Origin: Variovorax paradoxus
GTDB lineage: Bacteria > Pseudomonadota > Gammaproteobacteria > Burkholderiales > Burkholderiaceae_C
NCBI RefSeq assembly: GCF_030811855.1
Contig: NZ_JAUSRN010000001.1
Span: 806,001-870,000, forward strand
DNA length: 64,000 bases
Reading direction: 5' to 3'
The notes beneath the pieces were generated by a model. The model searched no databases. It saw nothing but the letters and a program-made list of their open reading frames with translations, and was not told the origin of the DNA. Positions 45,176 through 53,333 of the stretch are shown here, piece after piece. Position 1 is the first letter of the stretch. Every line of letters starts with the position of its first letter. Made by a program: the position numbers and the translations under genes.

Positions 45176-46015
45176 ATGCGCCGCATCCTCGTCATCCTGC
45201 TGGGCCTGCTGCTCGGTCTTGCCGGCTGCGACGGCAGCAGCTACACAAAAAAAGGTTTGCAGTGGTCTTACGACGGCACCCCCTTCAAGCCCGAGGACCC
45301 GAAGACGTTTCGCGCCCTGGACAAGCACTTTGCGCGCGATGCGATGCGCGGGTACTGCCGGGGCAGCACCATCGACGGCAGCGATGGCGCGACCTTCGAG
45401 GCACTGTCCGACCATGAGGCACGCGACCTCCAGACGGTCTACTACTGCGACACCTACCGCAAGGGCCAGGAGTACTGGGCCATCCAGCACGTTCGCGTCA
45501 CGCCCATCCAGGACGCGCATGCCCCGAGCTATCGCGTCCTGGGCTTCAGCTATGCGCGAGATCGCGCGCGCGCCTACGAAGAAGGTGTTGGCTTCACGGT
45601 GCGAGACGCTGCGAGCTTCGAGCCATTGGGCCCGCAATTTGCACGCGATTCGGAGCGCGGCTATTTCGCTCGTGCCGAGATTCCCGGCAGCCACGGACCG
45701 ACCTTCTCGCTGATCGACGCCGGGTACGCGCGCGACCGCACCAGCGCCTACCACGGCCACATCGAAACCGATACGCCCAACCGGGGTCCGCACCCAGTGG
45801 TGCGCACCCTGCGGGGCGCGGACACCGCGGCCTTGCGTGTTCTGGGGCGCGGCTACGCCTCGGACGCTGCGCATGTCTGGTACTTGGGCACACCCGTTCT
45901 TCATGCCGATGCCGCGAGCTTCGCCGTGGCGGACGATGTCACGAGCGACATCGATGCAAGCGATCGCACGGGCTCCTGGAAACAGGGGCGAAAAGCTGCT
46001 GCCGCCACACGCTGA
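45176..46015 (+). CDS. DKNYY-like repeat lipoprotein
   Basis: A 279-residue lipoprotein with a lipobox (LGLAGC, Cys about residue 18). The mature part is built of about six short repeats containing a DxxxVY/YARDR element followed by ASFxxL, for example ATFEALSDHEARD, SYRVLGFSYARDR and ASFEPLGPQFARD. This is the pattern of the DKNYY family, whose function is unknown. The ATG at 45176 begins a clear signal peptide. No operon partner is evident. Confidence 0.78.
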   Translation: MRRILVILLGLLLGLAGCDGSSYTKKGLQWSYDGTPFKPEDPKTFRALDKHFARDAMRGYCRGSTIDGSDGATFEALSDHEARDLQTVYYCDTYRKGQEYWAIQHVRVTPIQDAHAPSYRVLGFSYARDRARAYEEGVGFTVRDAASFEPLGPQFARDSERGYFARAEIPGSHGPTFSLIDAGYARDRTSAYHGHIETDTPNRGPHPVVRTLRGADTAALRVLGRGYASDAAHVWYLGTPVLHADAASFAVADDVTSDIDASDRTGSWKQGRKAAAATR

Positions 46016-46102
46016 GCCCCGCCGGCCAAGGCAGATGCAGAAAGTTTCCCCTGCCGTTGCATCCACTGGCTACGATGTATCACGCCTACAAGGAGCACAG
46101 AC

Positions 46103-46309
46103 ATGTCGAATCACGTTTACAAGTCGCTCGAGCTCACCGGCTCGTCGCCCGTCAGCATCGAGGACGCCGCGCAGACGGCCATCGCCAAGGCGCACGAGAC
46201 GGTTCGCAACATCCAGTGGTTCACCGTCACCGAGACGCGTGGCCACGTGGTGGACGGCAAGGTCGCGCACTGGCAGGTGACGCTGAAGATCGGCTTCACG
46301 CTCGAGTAG
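46103..46309 (+). CDS. dodecin (flavin-storing dodecamer)
   Basis: A 68-residue protein matching dodecins almost throughout: [20 protein letters not shown] at the start and the flavin-stacking Trp in [22 protein letters not shown] near the end carries the Gln expected at the flavin pocket. Bacterial dodecins form hollow spheres of twelve subunits that bind FMN, FAD or riboflavin as a buffer. AAGGAG precedes the ATG. A single-gene unit. Confidence 0.92.
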   Translation: MSNHVYKSLELTGSSPVSIEDAAQTAIAKAHETVRNIQWFTVTETRGHVVDGKVAHWQVTLKIGFTLE

Positions 46310-46335
46310 CAAGCGACTGGCTGCGGCCGCCAGCG

Positions 46336-46671
46336 CTAGTCGGCGATGACGTGAAGGCTGTGCTGCTGGCGGTGCGCGCGGGAGCACAGCCTTGCCAGGT
46401 CCAGCAGGAAGCCGACCACGGCCGGCTTGTTCGCGCAGCTAGGTACGGCCGCCATGATGTCCTTGCGGAGCGCTGAAAGGTCATCGCCTGACAGCACCAT
46501 CTCGGCGGAGGTGCCGTAGTAGTGCTTCCAGAACTTCTGCAGTGCGCCCTGCTTCAACTCGTCGATGACGAGCGAATAGCCATCTTCCCAGACGGATTCG
46601 TCCATCGAGAGAGCGGGCAAGCCCGGCGTGTCGGGCTGCATTCCTCCTGGCGCCTGGATGATTCGCCGCAT
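46336..46671 (-). CDS. small hypothetical protein at the end of the TOMM run
   Basis: A 111-residue cytoplasmic protein of no family I recognise. It is mixed helical, with SALRKDIMAAVPSC and VVGFLLDLARLCSR in the last half. It starts 11 bp after the lipoprotein gene and ends the nine-gene reverse-strand run. By position it could be an immunity or chaperone factor, but there is no sequence support for that. An alternative ATG at 46641 has AGGAGG almost touching it. Confidence 0.5.
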   Translation of the reverse strand: MRRIIQAPGGMQPDTPGLPALSMDESVWEDGYSLVIDELKQGALQKFWKHYYGTSAEMVLSGDDLSALRKDIMAAVPSCANKPAVVGFLLDLARLCSRAHRQQHSLHVIAD

Positions 46672-46682
46672 TTTTTCAGCCG

Positions 46683-47111
46683 CTAGCTGCAGTTGCCCGG
46701 TGCACCGTTGAATTCCGGAAACTCGGTAACGGCCGTGCCATTGCCTGCGCTTTCGATGATGAGGCGTCCGCACTTTTCGCCGGCCGTGCCGACGACCTGG
46801 CTGAGGTTGGCGTCATAGCGAATGCGATTGTCGGGCTGCACGGTGCGCGTCTGGTTCGGTGCATTCTGGACCATGCGGCAGAAGTTCTGCGCCGCGGCGG
46901 CATTGCCGCAGTACTGCGGCAGCAGCTGGCTCGCGCCGGATGTTGCCGTGCAATGGCGCGCGAAGATGTGCTGGTAGCCCGTCGCGGTGACGACGCACTG
47001 CGCGTCCACGCCCACCTGGCTCTCCCCCGGCGTCGATCCGAGACTTTGGCAACCGGCCAGCACGGACATCGAGAGGGCGCAAACGATCGCAAGTCGGCTC
47101 GTGTTTTTCAT
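46683..47111 (-). CDS. hypothetical Cys-containing lipoprotein
   Basis: A 142-residue lipoprotein with a lipobox (VLAGC, Cys about residue 21). The mature part has six further Cys residues, probably forming disulfides, with AQCVVTATGYQHIFARHC and NFCRMVQ as recognisable landmarks. No known domain is seen. GAGGAG precedes the ATG. It follows the tail-collar gene by 11 bp and is presumably co-transcribed with the TOMM genes. Confidence 0.65.
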   Translation of the reverse strand: MKNTSRLAIVCALSMSVLAGCQSLGSTPGESQVGVDAQCVVTATGYQHIFARHCTATSGASQLLPQYCGNAAAAQNFCRMVQNAPNQTRTVQPDNRIRYDANLSQVVGTAGEKCGRLIIESAGNGTAVTEFPEFNGAPGNCS

Positions 47112-47122
47112 GGTCTTTCTCC

Positions 47123-47701
47123 TCAGCGAAATTTGATGATGTAGTTGATCGAAAGGTTCTTCGGCCGCGTCTCCGACGTGAGCCTTGCGGGCTTGATGGG
47201 CGCGCTGGTCTCCAGGTCGCCCGACGACTGGCCCGCCGCATTGCCGCTTTGCGACACCGCTGCCAGCGTCACCGCCTTGTAGGTGTGGGTGTGCGTCTGA
47301 ATGGCGTCGCACTGGTAGGAACCCACGCCGTTGGCGGTCCCGCTGCCCGTCGGCGCCATGCGCAACGCGGCATCTGGGTCCATGCCCGAGCCCGCATCGT
47401 TGCCGCGCAGGAAGAGGCCGCGGTAATCAGGGATGCAGAAGTCGTCGCTCACGCCGCCGTACAGGTAGCCCAGTGCGGCGAACAGCTCCGGGTATGCGCT
47501 GACCTTGAGCTTTCGCCCGTCGCACAGCATCCAGCCCTGCGCCTCGAGGTAGGTGGTCGGGATGTCGTCGCGCTTGGGCGCCGCCACCGAGTTCTGGCTC
47601 GCGCAGGCGGTGTTCTTCCAGATGTTGTTGGCGTCGCCCGAAACGGGGTTCACCTGTCCGGCAAAACCGCAGACGCTGCCTATGACGCATGCATCGAACA
47701 T
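47123..47701 (-). CDS. phage tail-collar domain protein
   Basis: A 192-residue protein with the tail-collar (microcystin-dependent/Mdp-like) domain. The diagnostic block runs from about residue 55: GWMLCDGRKLKVSAYPELFA, LGYLYGG, then FCIPDYRGLFLRG and a His-rich THTHTYK. The N-terminal ~45 residues have several Cys and are not part of the domain. No other phage genes are nearby, so this is a free-standing member. Such proteins are found outside phages with unknown roles. It follows the RhiA-like gene by 48 bp. Confidence 0.8.
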   Translation of the reverse strand: MFDACVIGSVCGFAGQVNPVSGDANNIWKNTACASQNSVAAPKRDDIPTTYLEAQGWMLCDGRKLKVSAYPELFAALGYLYGGVSDDFCIPDYRGLFLRGNDAGSGMDPDAALRMAPTGSGTANGVGSYQCDAIQTHTHTYKAVTLAAVSQSGNAAGQSSGDLETSAPIKPARLTSETRPKNLSINYIIKFR

Positions 47702-47749
47702 GTCGAATTCCTTTCCAGGCCAGGCCCGCGGTTTTTTGCCAATTGCCGA

Positions 47750-48406
47750 TCAGCGGGAGAGCAGCCGCAGGCGCTGCGTGTTGGCCTCCGCCAGCGTGAC
47801 CGGCGGATCCCAGGTGTTGTCGACGTTCAGCGTGGTCGTGAGCGAATAGACGCCAGTGGGGTACGACAACTCCTGGGGGTTATTGATCGAACCGACATCG
47901 ATCACGTCGCCTTCCTCGTAGCTGCCGTAGGCGATGTAGTACTTGGGTGTCGTCGAGAAAGTCAGGTTCTGATTGGGGCGCGCCTGCACTGCATACACCG
48001 TCTTGCCGGCCATGGTTACACCGACCGACGCCTGCGAGTTGATGGGAATGTTTGGAGATTCACGGAGATAGAACCGCGCAGGATCGGGCCCCTTGCTGGG
48101 CTCGATGAACTGATAGGCCTTGTTGTAGTCCAGCGTGATCTTGTTCTGCCCGTTACTCGCGTCGAAGAGTTCGGAGGCTGTGAACTGAATGCCGGCCTGC
48201 AGTTCGCCCGTCTCAGCCCAGGAAAAACCGGTGTCCAGCGTCCACTCGAACTTGATGCGCGCGGTCGGGCTAGGATTGGAATACTTGGAGAACCATGCGA
48301 GTGACATCGCGTTGGGTGCCCAACTGGTCGGGTCATCCTGGAACACCATGAAATATGCCGAATGATTCGCACGGTTGTTGACGGTGACGGAATAGATATT
48401 GCCCAT
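47750..48406 (-). CDS. RhiA-like protein
   Basis: A 218-residue soluble protein. The arrangement MSLAWFSKYSNPSPTARIKF, EWTLDTGFSW, ASVGVTMAGKTVYAVQARPN, YGSYEEGDVIDV and a closing NVDNTWDPP is that of RhiA of Rhizobium leguminosarum, a rhizosphere-expressed, quorum-regulated protein of unknown mechanism. It has no signal peptide. The comparison is from memory of the family, so moderate confidence. It lies between the FHA gene and the tail-collar gene in the TOMM run. Confidence 0.62.
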   Translation of the reverse strand: MGNIYSVTVNNRANHSAYFMVFQDDPTSWAPNAMSLAWFSKYSNPSPTARIKFEWTLDTGFSWAETGELQAGIQFTASELFDASNGQNKITLDYNKAYQFIEPSKGPDPARFYLRESPNIPINSQASVGVTMAGKTVYAVQARPNQNLTFSTTPKYYIAYGSYEEGDVIDVGSINNPQELSYPTGVYSLTTTLNVDNTWDPPVTLAEANTQRLRLLSR

Positions 48407-48542
48407 GTCGCTCTCCAGATGAAGTGGTTGGTGGAACAGTTCGGACGCTGTGGGACCGAACTGGAACCAACTCTAGGGAGCCACCCTCTTCAACGGAATT
48501 ACAGGCGATTACACGGAGCGCAGACTCCTGCGGGGCGAACTT

Positions 48543-49478
48543 TCAGCGACGTGCGCCGCCCTCGATCAGGAAGGGATAGCTCCCAAAACGCACGTCGCCG
48601 CGCCGCCGCTCGACCAGCGGCGCGTCGGCCGAATTCGTGGGCAGCGCATTCAAGATCTGGTGCTTCGCGCGAAAGATCTGGATGTTCACGTAGGAAGGTT
48701 CCACGCCGAGCATGCGAGACAGTTCGTCCAGCGCGATCCAGCCCTGGCTTTGCGGCGCAAGCCCGCGTTGCGCGTCCTCGGAGCGAACTCTCGCAAGGGT
48801 CACCAGGGTGTAGTGGTGAATGCGCTCACCGAGCGAGACCGACTTGCCGCCCGCGACGAGGCGAAGGCTCGTGTGCTCCTCGTCCTGGCTCACGTCGAAG
48901 TGCAGCGCCACCTCCACAGGGGGCGGCGACGCCATAGCAAGCGGATTCTCCGCGGTCGATTCCAGGTCGTCGCACAGCACGAACTCCCAGCTGCCGCTGG
49001 AGGTCCGCACTGTGGCGCCGTCGCTCAGCTGGTCGACACCGTCGATGTGCTCGAGCACCCATCGGCCTTCATGGAAACAGACGTTCACCTCGGGCTGCTG
49101 CGTGTCCGGCAAAAGGTTCTCGCGCGGGCTCAATGCCATTAACGCGCCCTGTCCATCGCTCGGAAAAAGACAGGTCGCCGGAGGTGCCAGGTCTTCAGCG
49201 ACCCAGATGGATTCCTCGCCCAGACCGAGTTGGATTTCGGCGCCCGGCGGCACCACGGTCCACCGGCCGCTGGTCAAGCGTTCGCCATTCAGCGTGGTTC
49301 CGTTGCGGCTTTGATCGACGATCTCCCAGGCCACACGGTTCCAGCGGACCAGCGCGTGGATCTGCGACACGTCGGGCGCCTGCAGCACCGTCTGGCAGGC
49401 CGATGGGCGCCGGCCGAAGGCATGCATGGGGCGCAGCACGGTGCGGCGTTGGTCGAGCTTGTTGCGGAAGATGGCCAT
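48543..49478 (-). CDS. FHA-domain protein with probable C-terminal winged helix
   Basis: A 311-residue protein. The N-terminal FHA domain (residues 15-100) has the phosphothreonine-binding residues: G22-R23, S38 with H41, N59-G60-T61 and N64-G65. The C-terminal ~90 residues (from about IHHYTLVTLARVR, then WIALDELSRMLGVEPSYVNIQ and IFRAKHQIL) look like a winged helix related to OmpR-type DNA-binding domains. It probably reads threonine phosphorylation by the kinase at the head of this run. The ATG at 49478 starts the family-like part; it lies 23 bp after the YcaO gene. Confidence 0.8.
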   Translation of the reverse strand: MAIFRNKLDQRRTVLRPMHAFGRRPSACQTVLQAPDVSQIHALVRWNRVAWEIVDQSRNGTTLNGERLTSGRWTVVPPGAEIQLGLGEESIWVAEDLAPPATCLFPSDGQGALMALSPRENLLPDTQQPEVNVCFHEGRWVLEHIDGVDQLSDGATVRTSSGSWEFVLCDDLESTAENPLAMASPPPVEVALHFDVSQDEEHTSLRLVAGGKSVSLGERIHHYTLVTLARVRSEDAQRGLAPQSQGWIALDELSRMLGVEPSYVNIQIFRAKHQILNALPTNSADAPLVERRRGDVRFGSYPFLIEGGARR

Positions 49479-49501
49479 CGCTTGTTTTTGCTGCTTCGCG
49501 T

Positions 49502-51676
49502 TCAGACGTAGAGCGCCTGCGGGTTGAGATCGCTTTCCTGCAGCGGGGTGTCGCGCCATCCCATGGTGACCGGCACGCGGTAGAGGCGCGGATTGCCCAG
49601 CTCGGGCCAGATGTGGCACAGGCCCGGCACGACCACTTTCACCGTGCGAAGCGGAATGTCCGGGCGGGTGTAATCAAGCACCACAGTCTCCATGCCGAGG
49701 GACTCAGCGATGTGCACGCAGCGGTCGATCTCTTCAGCGATGTCCGCACTCGGCGCCACGGCGGGTGGTCGCATCGGCGCCGCGTCGCCTTCTTCCGCAG
49801 GCATGAGAAAGCGCGGCCCCTCGCCTTTCGGGCGGCCCGCATTCGGTACGGAAAATTTTTTTCCGGCGGCAATCAGCTGGCCCATTTCCGTGAGCGCGCG
49901 TTTGCAGGCGAGCGCCGCGCTCGGGCTGCACCCGAAGCCGATGGCCCACTCGCCCGTCGCGCAATGCCGGCCGATGGCGGCCACGACCGGAATGCCGAAG
50001 TCGTGCGTAAGGTCCAGCGCCCAGTAATGCCATTGCGGCCCCAGGCTGCGCGCGATGCGCGCAAGCCTTTGGGCGCCGAGGCCGGCGAGGTCGATGCCGG
50101 GCCTGCGGATTTCGCCGTACCACCAGATGGCCGCCGCGTCGCGCTCCACCAGTTCGAGAAAGCCCTGCAAGATGGCTTCCTCCAGCGTGTTCCCGGCGGC
50201 GCAGCCGTTTGAGGTCCACACCGAATGGCGCTGGCTCTCCTCCGGGGCGTTGGCATAGCAGAAGGCCAGCGGCAGATAGCAGCGGGACTTCGACGTGAGC
50301 GACCAGCCCGGCGCCCACCATGCCGGCTCGTGCGCGGGCAGCGCGGCGGCAGCCACTGCATGCGGCGGACTGTGCGCTGCCGGTTGCACGCGCTGCCTTT
50401 CGCTGAAGAGCGCAAGCGCCTGCGGCGCGATTGAGGGTGCGTCCAGCGCCGACGCTGCCGCGAAGACCGAGGCCTCGTCGCCTTGATGAAAGGCGGCGTA
50501 GCGCTCGACCGCTTCGCACATCGCGCTGGCACGGGACTGGTCCGTGGACATGCCCTTGCCAAGGCAAACCTGGACCAGCGCGCTGGCGGAAGGATCGCCG
50601 TGGCCGGCAGGCGTCCTGAAGATCTCGCTACGATAGACCGTGAGCGCGTCTTCCGTTTGGGTGCCCAATGGCACGACGCGCGCAATGACGCCGCACAGCG
50701 AATCGAGGTGCGGAGCCAGGCGCTCGAGCGTGGCGGCCGCGGGCATCGTGCGCCAACCACCATCAGGTTGAAGGTTCGACAGGCAAGGTGCGGGCACCAC
50801 CGGCCGATGCTGCAGTTGCGCCATGAGCCCCGCCTCGCCGCACCGTGGGCACTGGGGCCTTGCGACAACGGCGTGGGGCTGCGTGGGATCGAGGGTCCAC
50901 AGCAACTGGCCGGTCTGTGCAACGATCTCGCGCGCCAACGGAAGCAGGCGCTCCAGCCTCTCGCGGGCGAGTTCGTTGTCGGTCCGCATCGGCAAGCCGG
51001 CGGTTCGACCGCCATGCCTGTCCTGCCACCAGGCCCTCGCCGGCTTGTTCCGGAGCAGGCGATGCGCAAGGCAATGCCAGCATGCCGTGGCGGCGGCCGC
51101 ATGCGGCGTGAACAGCGGTCCGGCCATGGGCTGCTCTCCCGTCGGCTTGACCAGCAGCCAGCGTCGCCTTGCGGCCCTTTGCTGCGCGTCGACCAGGCCG
51201 AGCCGGGGATCGAAGTAGTCATCGCAGAAGACGATGGTGCGCGCTTCATCATCCTCGCCCACTGCTCTCGCCCAGCGCAGGGCCGCTTCGAGGTCCACGG
51301 CTTGCGACAGCACGATGGCGTCGATATTCGCCTCCACAGGGACGCGTTCGAACGGCATCGAGAAATCGGGAACGACGTGGCGCTCCGTGTCGTTCAACGT
51401 CGCTGGCCTTGCCAGGCCTTGCCGCACCAGGGCTTCGAGCGCATGCAGCATCTGCGCGAGCAGTGCGGGCACGCCCTCGGTCCTGCAATGCGCCGCCAGG
51501 CTCACACGCTCGCGCAGCATGCGCTCGACCGCCAGCACACCGGGCGCGTCGAGAAGGAATAGGTCGCTCTCGCTCAACAGCAGCAGCCCGTCCGGCCGCA
51601 CCAGCGGCGGCAGGAACCTGCCGTGCCACTCGAAGACATCGTTGAAGAAATCCATCGAGTGCAGGCTAGGCGTCAT
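49502..51676 (-). CDS. TOMM leader-binding / YcaO cyclodehydratase fusion
   Basis: A 724-residue fusion. Residues 1 to ~310 resemble the ocin-ThiF/cyclodehydratase C-domain that binds the precursor leader; two CxxC pairs (C199/C202 in ACWHCLAHR and C276/C279 in CPRCG) would hold a zinc. Residues ~320-724 form the YcaO domain with the ATP/Mg motif around G373-K374-G375, SRASAMCEAVERYAA (E388, E391, R392), SNGCAAGNTLEEAI and ELVERDAAAIWW. YcaO enzymes activate a peptide amide with ATP so that a Cys, Ser or Thr cyclises to an azoline. The usual C-terminal PxPxP is absent; the protein ends LNPQALYV. The ATG at 51676 overlaps the methyltransferase end; ATG 51655 is an alternative. Confidence 0.9.
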   Translation of the reverse strand: MTPSLHSMDFFNDVFEWHGRFLPPLVRPDGLLLLSESDLFLLDAPGVLAVERMLRERVSLAAHCRTEGVPALLAQMLHALEALVRQGLARPATLNDTERHVVPDFSMPFERVPVEANIDAIVLSQAVDLEAALRWARAVGEDDEARTIVFCDDYFDPRLGLVDAQQRAARRRWLLVKPTGEQPMAGPLFTPHAAAATACWHCLAHRLLRNKPARAWWQDRHGGRTAGLPMRTDNELARERLERLLPLAREIVAQTGQLLWTLDPTQPHAVVARPQCPRCGEAGLMAQLQHRPVVPAPCLSNLQPDGGWRTMPAAATLERLAPHLDSLCGVIARVVPLGTQTEDALTVYRSEIFRTPAGHGDPSASALVQVCLGKGMSTDQSRASAMCEAVERYAAFHQGDEASVFAAASALDAPSIAPQALALFSERQRVQPAAHSPPHAVAAAALPAHEPAWWAPGWSLTSKSRCYLPLAFCYANAPEESQRHSVWTSNGCAAGNTLEEAILQGFLELVERDAAAIWWYGEIRRPGIDLAGLGAQRLARIARSLGPQWHYWALDLTHDFGIPVVAAIGRHCATGEWAIGFGCSPSAALACKRALTEMGQLIAAGKKFSVPNAGRPKGEGPRFLMPAEEGDAAPMRPPAVAPSADIAEEIDRCVHIAESLGMETVVLDYTRPDIPLRTVKVVVPGLCHIWPELGNPRLYRVPVTMGWRDTPLQESDLNPQALYV

Positions 51677-52538
51677 GCGGCGGTCCCAGCGCAAAGCGGG
51701 CGACCGTGTAGGGCCAGCGGCCAGTCGCCGCGCGGAATGCGGCCTCGAAGAGCCGGTGCGGCTCGGAGAACTGCGAATACGGATGGTCCTCGGAGACCAC
51801 GCGAATCGACGGGTGGATGGCGGCGATCCGGGCCGAATCCTCGAAGCCCGAGACCAGCGGCAGATGCATGCCGCCCACCCGCACCGGCTGCCTTGACAGC
51901 ACCGGGTGAACGTAGTCGAACACGACGACGCTTGCGGACTTGCACGCTTCGAAACGACTGGCCAGTTGGAGCAGCATGGCCTCCAGTGCTGCCTGCGGCA
52001 GATAGGGGCACACCCCTTCCAGCATCACGAGCACGGGCCGGCCGGCCGGCAGGTCGGCGAGATCCAGCCACGCGGGGTCGAGGATCGAGCACGCCAGGTT
52101 GCGCTCGCCTTCGTCGGCCTGCACATGCTGCTCGCGCAGGCGTATCGCATCCGGCAGATCGACGTTGAGCCAGTCGACGCCGCCGCTTCGCGCCACACGC
52201 CGCCCCAGCCTCTTGCGGCGCGTGCACAGCCCGGCTCCCAGCGTGATGCCGATGCCGAGCGGATGCGCCGCGAAGAACTCGGCCGCCATGCGATCGATCA
52301 GTGCGGCCCGCAAGACCACGCCGCGAACGAACGCCTCATCCCCCGTGCCGGCAGAAAGGTCGTACGGCAGCTCTGCGGCAATACGCCGCGCCTCGGGATC
52401 AGAGAACGCCGACGCCGCGATGACGCTCTCGGAACCTGCACGGGCCGCGAGCGTCAGCAGCAGCGTCGCGGTGGCGCCTTGCAGCGCCGTCGGCGGCAGC
52501 CCTTCGACTGGGGGCTCAGCAGGTGAAAGGATAGGCAC
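51666..52538 (-). CDS. SAM-dependent methyltransferase, PPM/LCMT family
   Basis: A 290-residue methyltransferase of the class that includes eukaryotic leucine carboxyl methyltransferase and bacterial TcmP-like enzymes. The SAM loop is ITLGAGLCTRRKRLG, followed by WLNVDLPDAIRLRE and the late VFDYVHP. Family members typically methylate carboxylates. Here the precursor gene ends 22 bp inside its 5' end, so the two are translationally coupled. No ATG is available; I chose GTG 52538 (TTG 52568 is the alternative). Its probable substrate is the precursor peptide or the modified product, perhaps at the C-terminal carboxylate. That is inference. Confidence 0.82.
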   Translation of the reverse strand: MPILSPAEPPVEGLPPTALQGATATLLLTLAARAGSESVIAASAFSDPEARRIAAELPYDLSAGTGDEAFVRGVVLRAALIDRMAAEFFAAHPLGIGITLGAGLCTRRKRLGRRVARSGGVDWLNVDLPDAIRLREQHVQADEGERNLACSILDPAWLDLADLPAGRPVLVMLEGVCPYLPQAALEAMLLQLASRFEACKSASVVVFDYVHPVLSRQPVRVGGMHLPLVSGFEDSARIAAIHPSIRVVSEDHPYSQFSEPHRLFEAAFRAATGRWPYTVARFALGPPHDA

Positions 52539-53316
52539 TGCCCGTGTTGTTGTACGCGGTGAGCGCAATCGGGCGCATGCCCTCCTCCGCCGGTGCCTGC
52601 GGATAGTTCAGCTGGATCGTGTTCTTGATCAGCGAACCCTCGGGGCCGCCTCTCAGGTTCCACTCGCCGCGTGCGGCATCCCAGGTGAGCTTCGGATGCG
52701 TGGCAAACCGGATCTGGAAATTGAACGGGTTGTTGTAGCCCAACCATTGGCTCAGCACCGGGGCCTTGTCGGTGGCGGGATCGCCGGTCAGATCGGCCAG
52801 GAACTGCGGCGATTGCCATGCAAGGGCGATAGCGCGCAGCACCACGCCGCCGAAAGCCAGCAGCGAATCCGGACCGCCCCCCGGAATGCCGAGCCCCGTC
52901 GGCAGCGCGCCTTGCGGTGGACCGACGGGCGTGTCCGTTTTCTCGAAGGCCGCGGCCGCGCCCATGAAATTGGGAAACAGCTGGTAGTAGGCGGCCAGGG
53001 CTTCGGCCGCTTGGGACGACGACGGCGCCCGGGGCAGCACGATGACGAAGGCATCGTCGGGGCTGATCCAGCCGGCCGTCAGTACCGGCTTCCATTCGGC
53101 CCGCTGCGTCGGATCGCTGTTGAGGTACAGGCCGATGTTCACCAGCGGCCACAGCGTCGGCAGGCCGAAGTCGCGATGCAGCATCGGCTGGATGTCTTCC
53201 TGATCGAGCAGTTCGCGCCGGTACGCGTCGTCCTGCCACGATCGCGCAAGGGCCCGGAGGTAGGCGAGACGGAACTCGAGCAAGGGCTCGGATGCTGCAC
53301 TTTGGCGCTGGGTCAT
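52516..53316 (-). CDS. TOMM precursor protein, BMA_0021/BMA_0022-like
   Basis: A 266-residue soluble protein. Two copies of a nitrile-hydratase-like leader module are visible: LRALARSWQDDAYRRELL from residue 20 and LRAIALAWQSPQFLADL from residue 160, each followed by about 60 further residues with matching Trp/Asn/Pro patterns. The tail reads TAYNNTGSAYPFTC and the sole Cys of the whole protein is the last residue, C266. This fits the Burkholderia-type TOMM precursors, where a leader repeat precedes a short C-terminal core. GGAAGAAG precedes the ATG. The gene lies between the kinase gene (18 bp) and the methyltransferase gene (overlapping). Confidence 0.82.
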   Translation of the reverse strand: MTQRQSAASEPLLEFRLAYLRALARSWQDDAYRRELLDQEDIQPMLHRDFGLPTLWPLVNIGLYLNSDPTQRAEWKPVLTAGWISPDDAFVIVLPRAPSSSQAAEALAAYYQLFPNFMGAAAAFEKTDTPVGPPQGALPTGLGIPGGGPDSLLAFGGVVLRAIALAWQSPQFLADLTGDPATDKAPVLSQWLGYNNPFNFQIRFATHPKLTWDAARGEWNLRGGPEGSLIKNTIQLNYPQAPAEEGMRPIALTAYNNTGSAYPFTC

Positions 53317-53333
53317 GATGACTTCTTCCTTGG

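Noticed and set aside
47123..47701. Prophage or tailocin remnant because of the tail-collar protein
   Set aside because: No other phage structural, lysis or replication gene lies nearby; the domain occurs in free-standing proteins.
51666..52538. Methyltransferase start at ATG within the coding part
   Set aside because: The first in-frame ATG lies well inside the SAM-binding fold; a GTG or TTG start is required.
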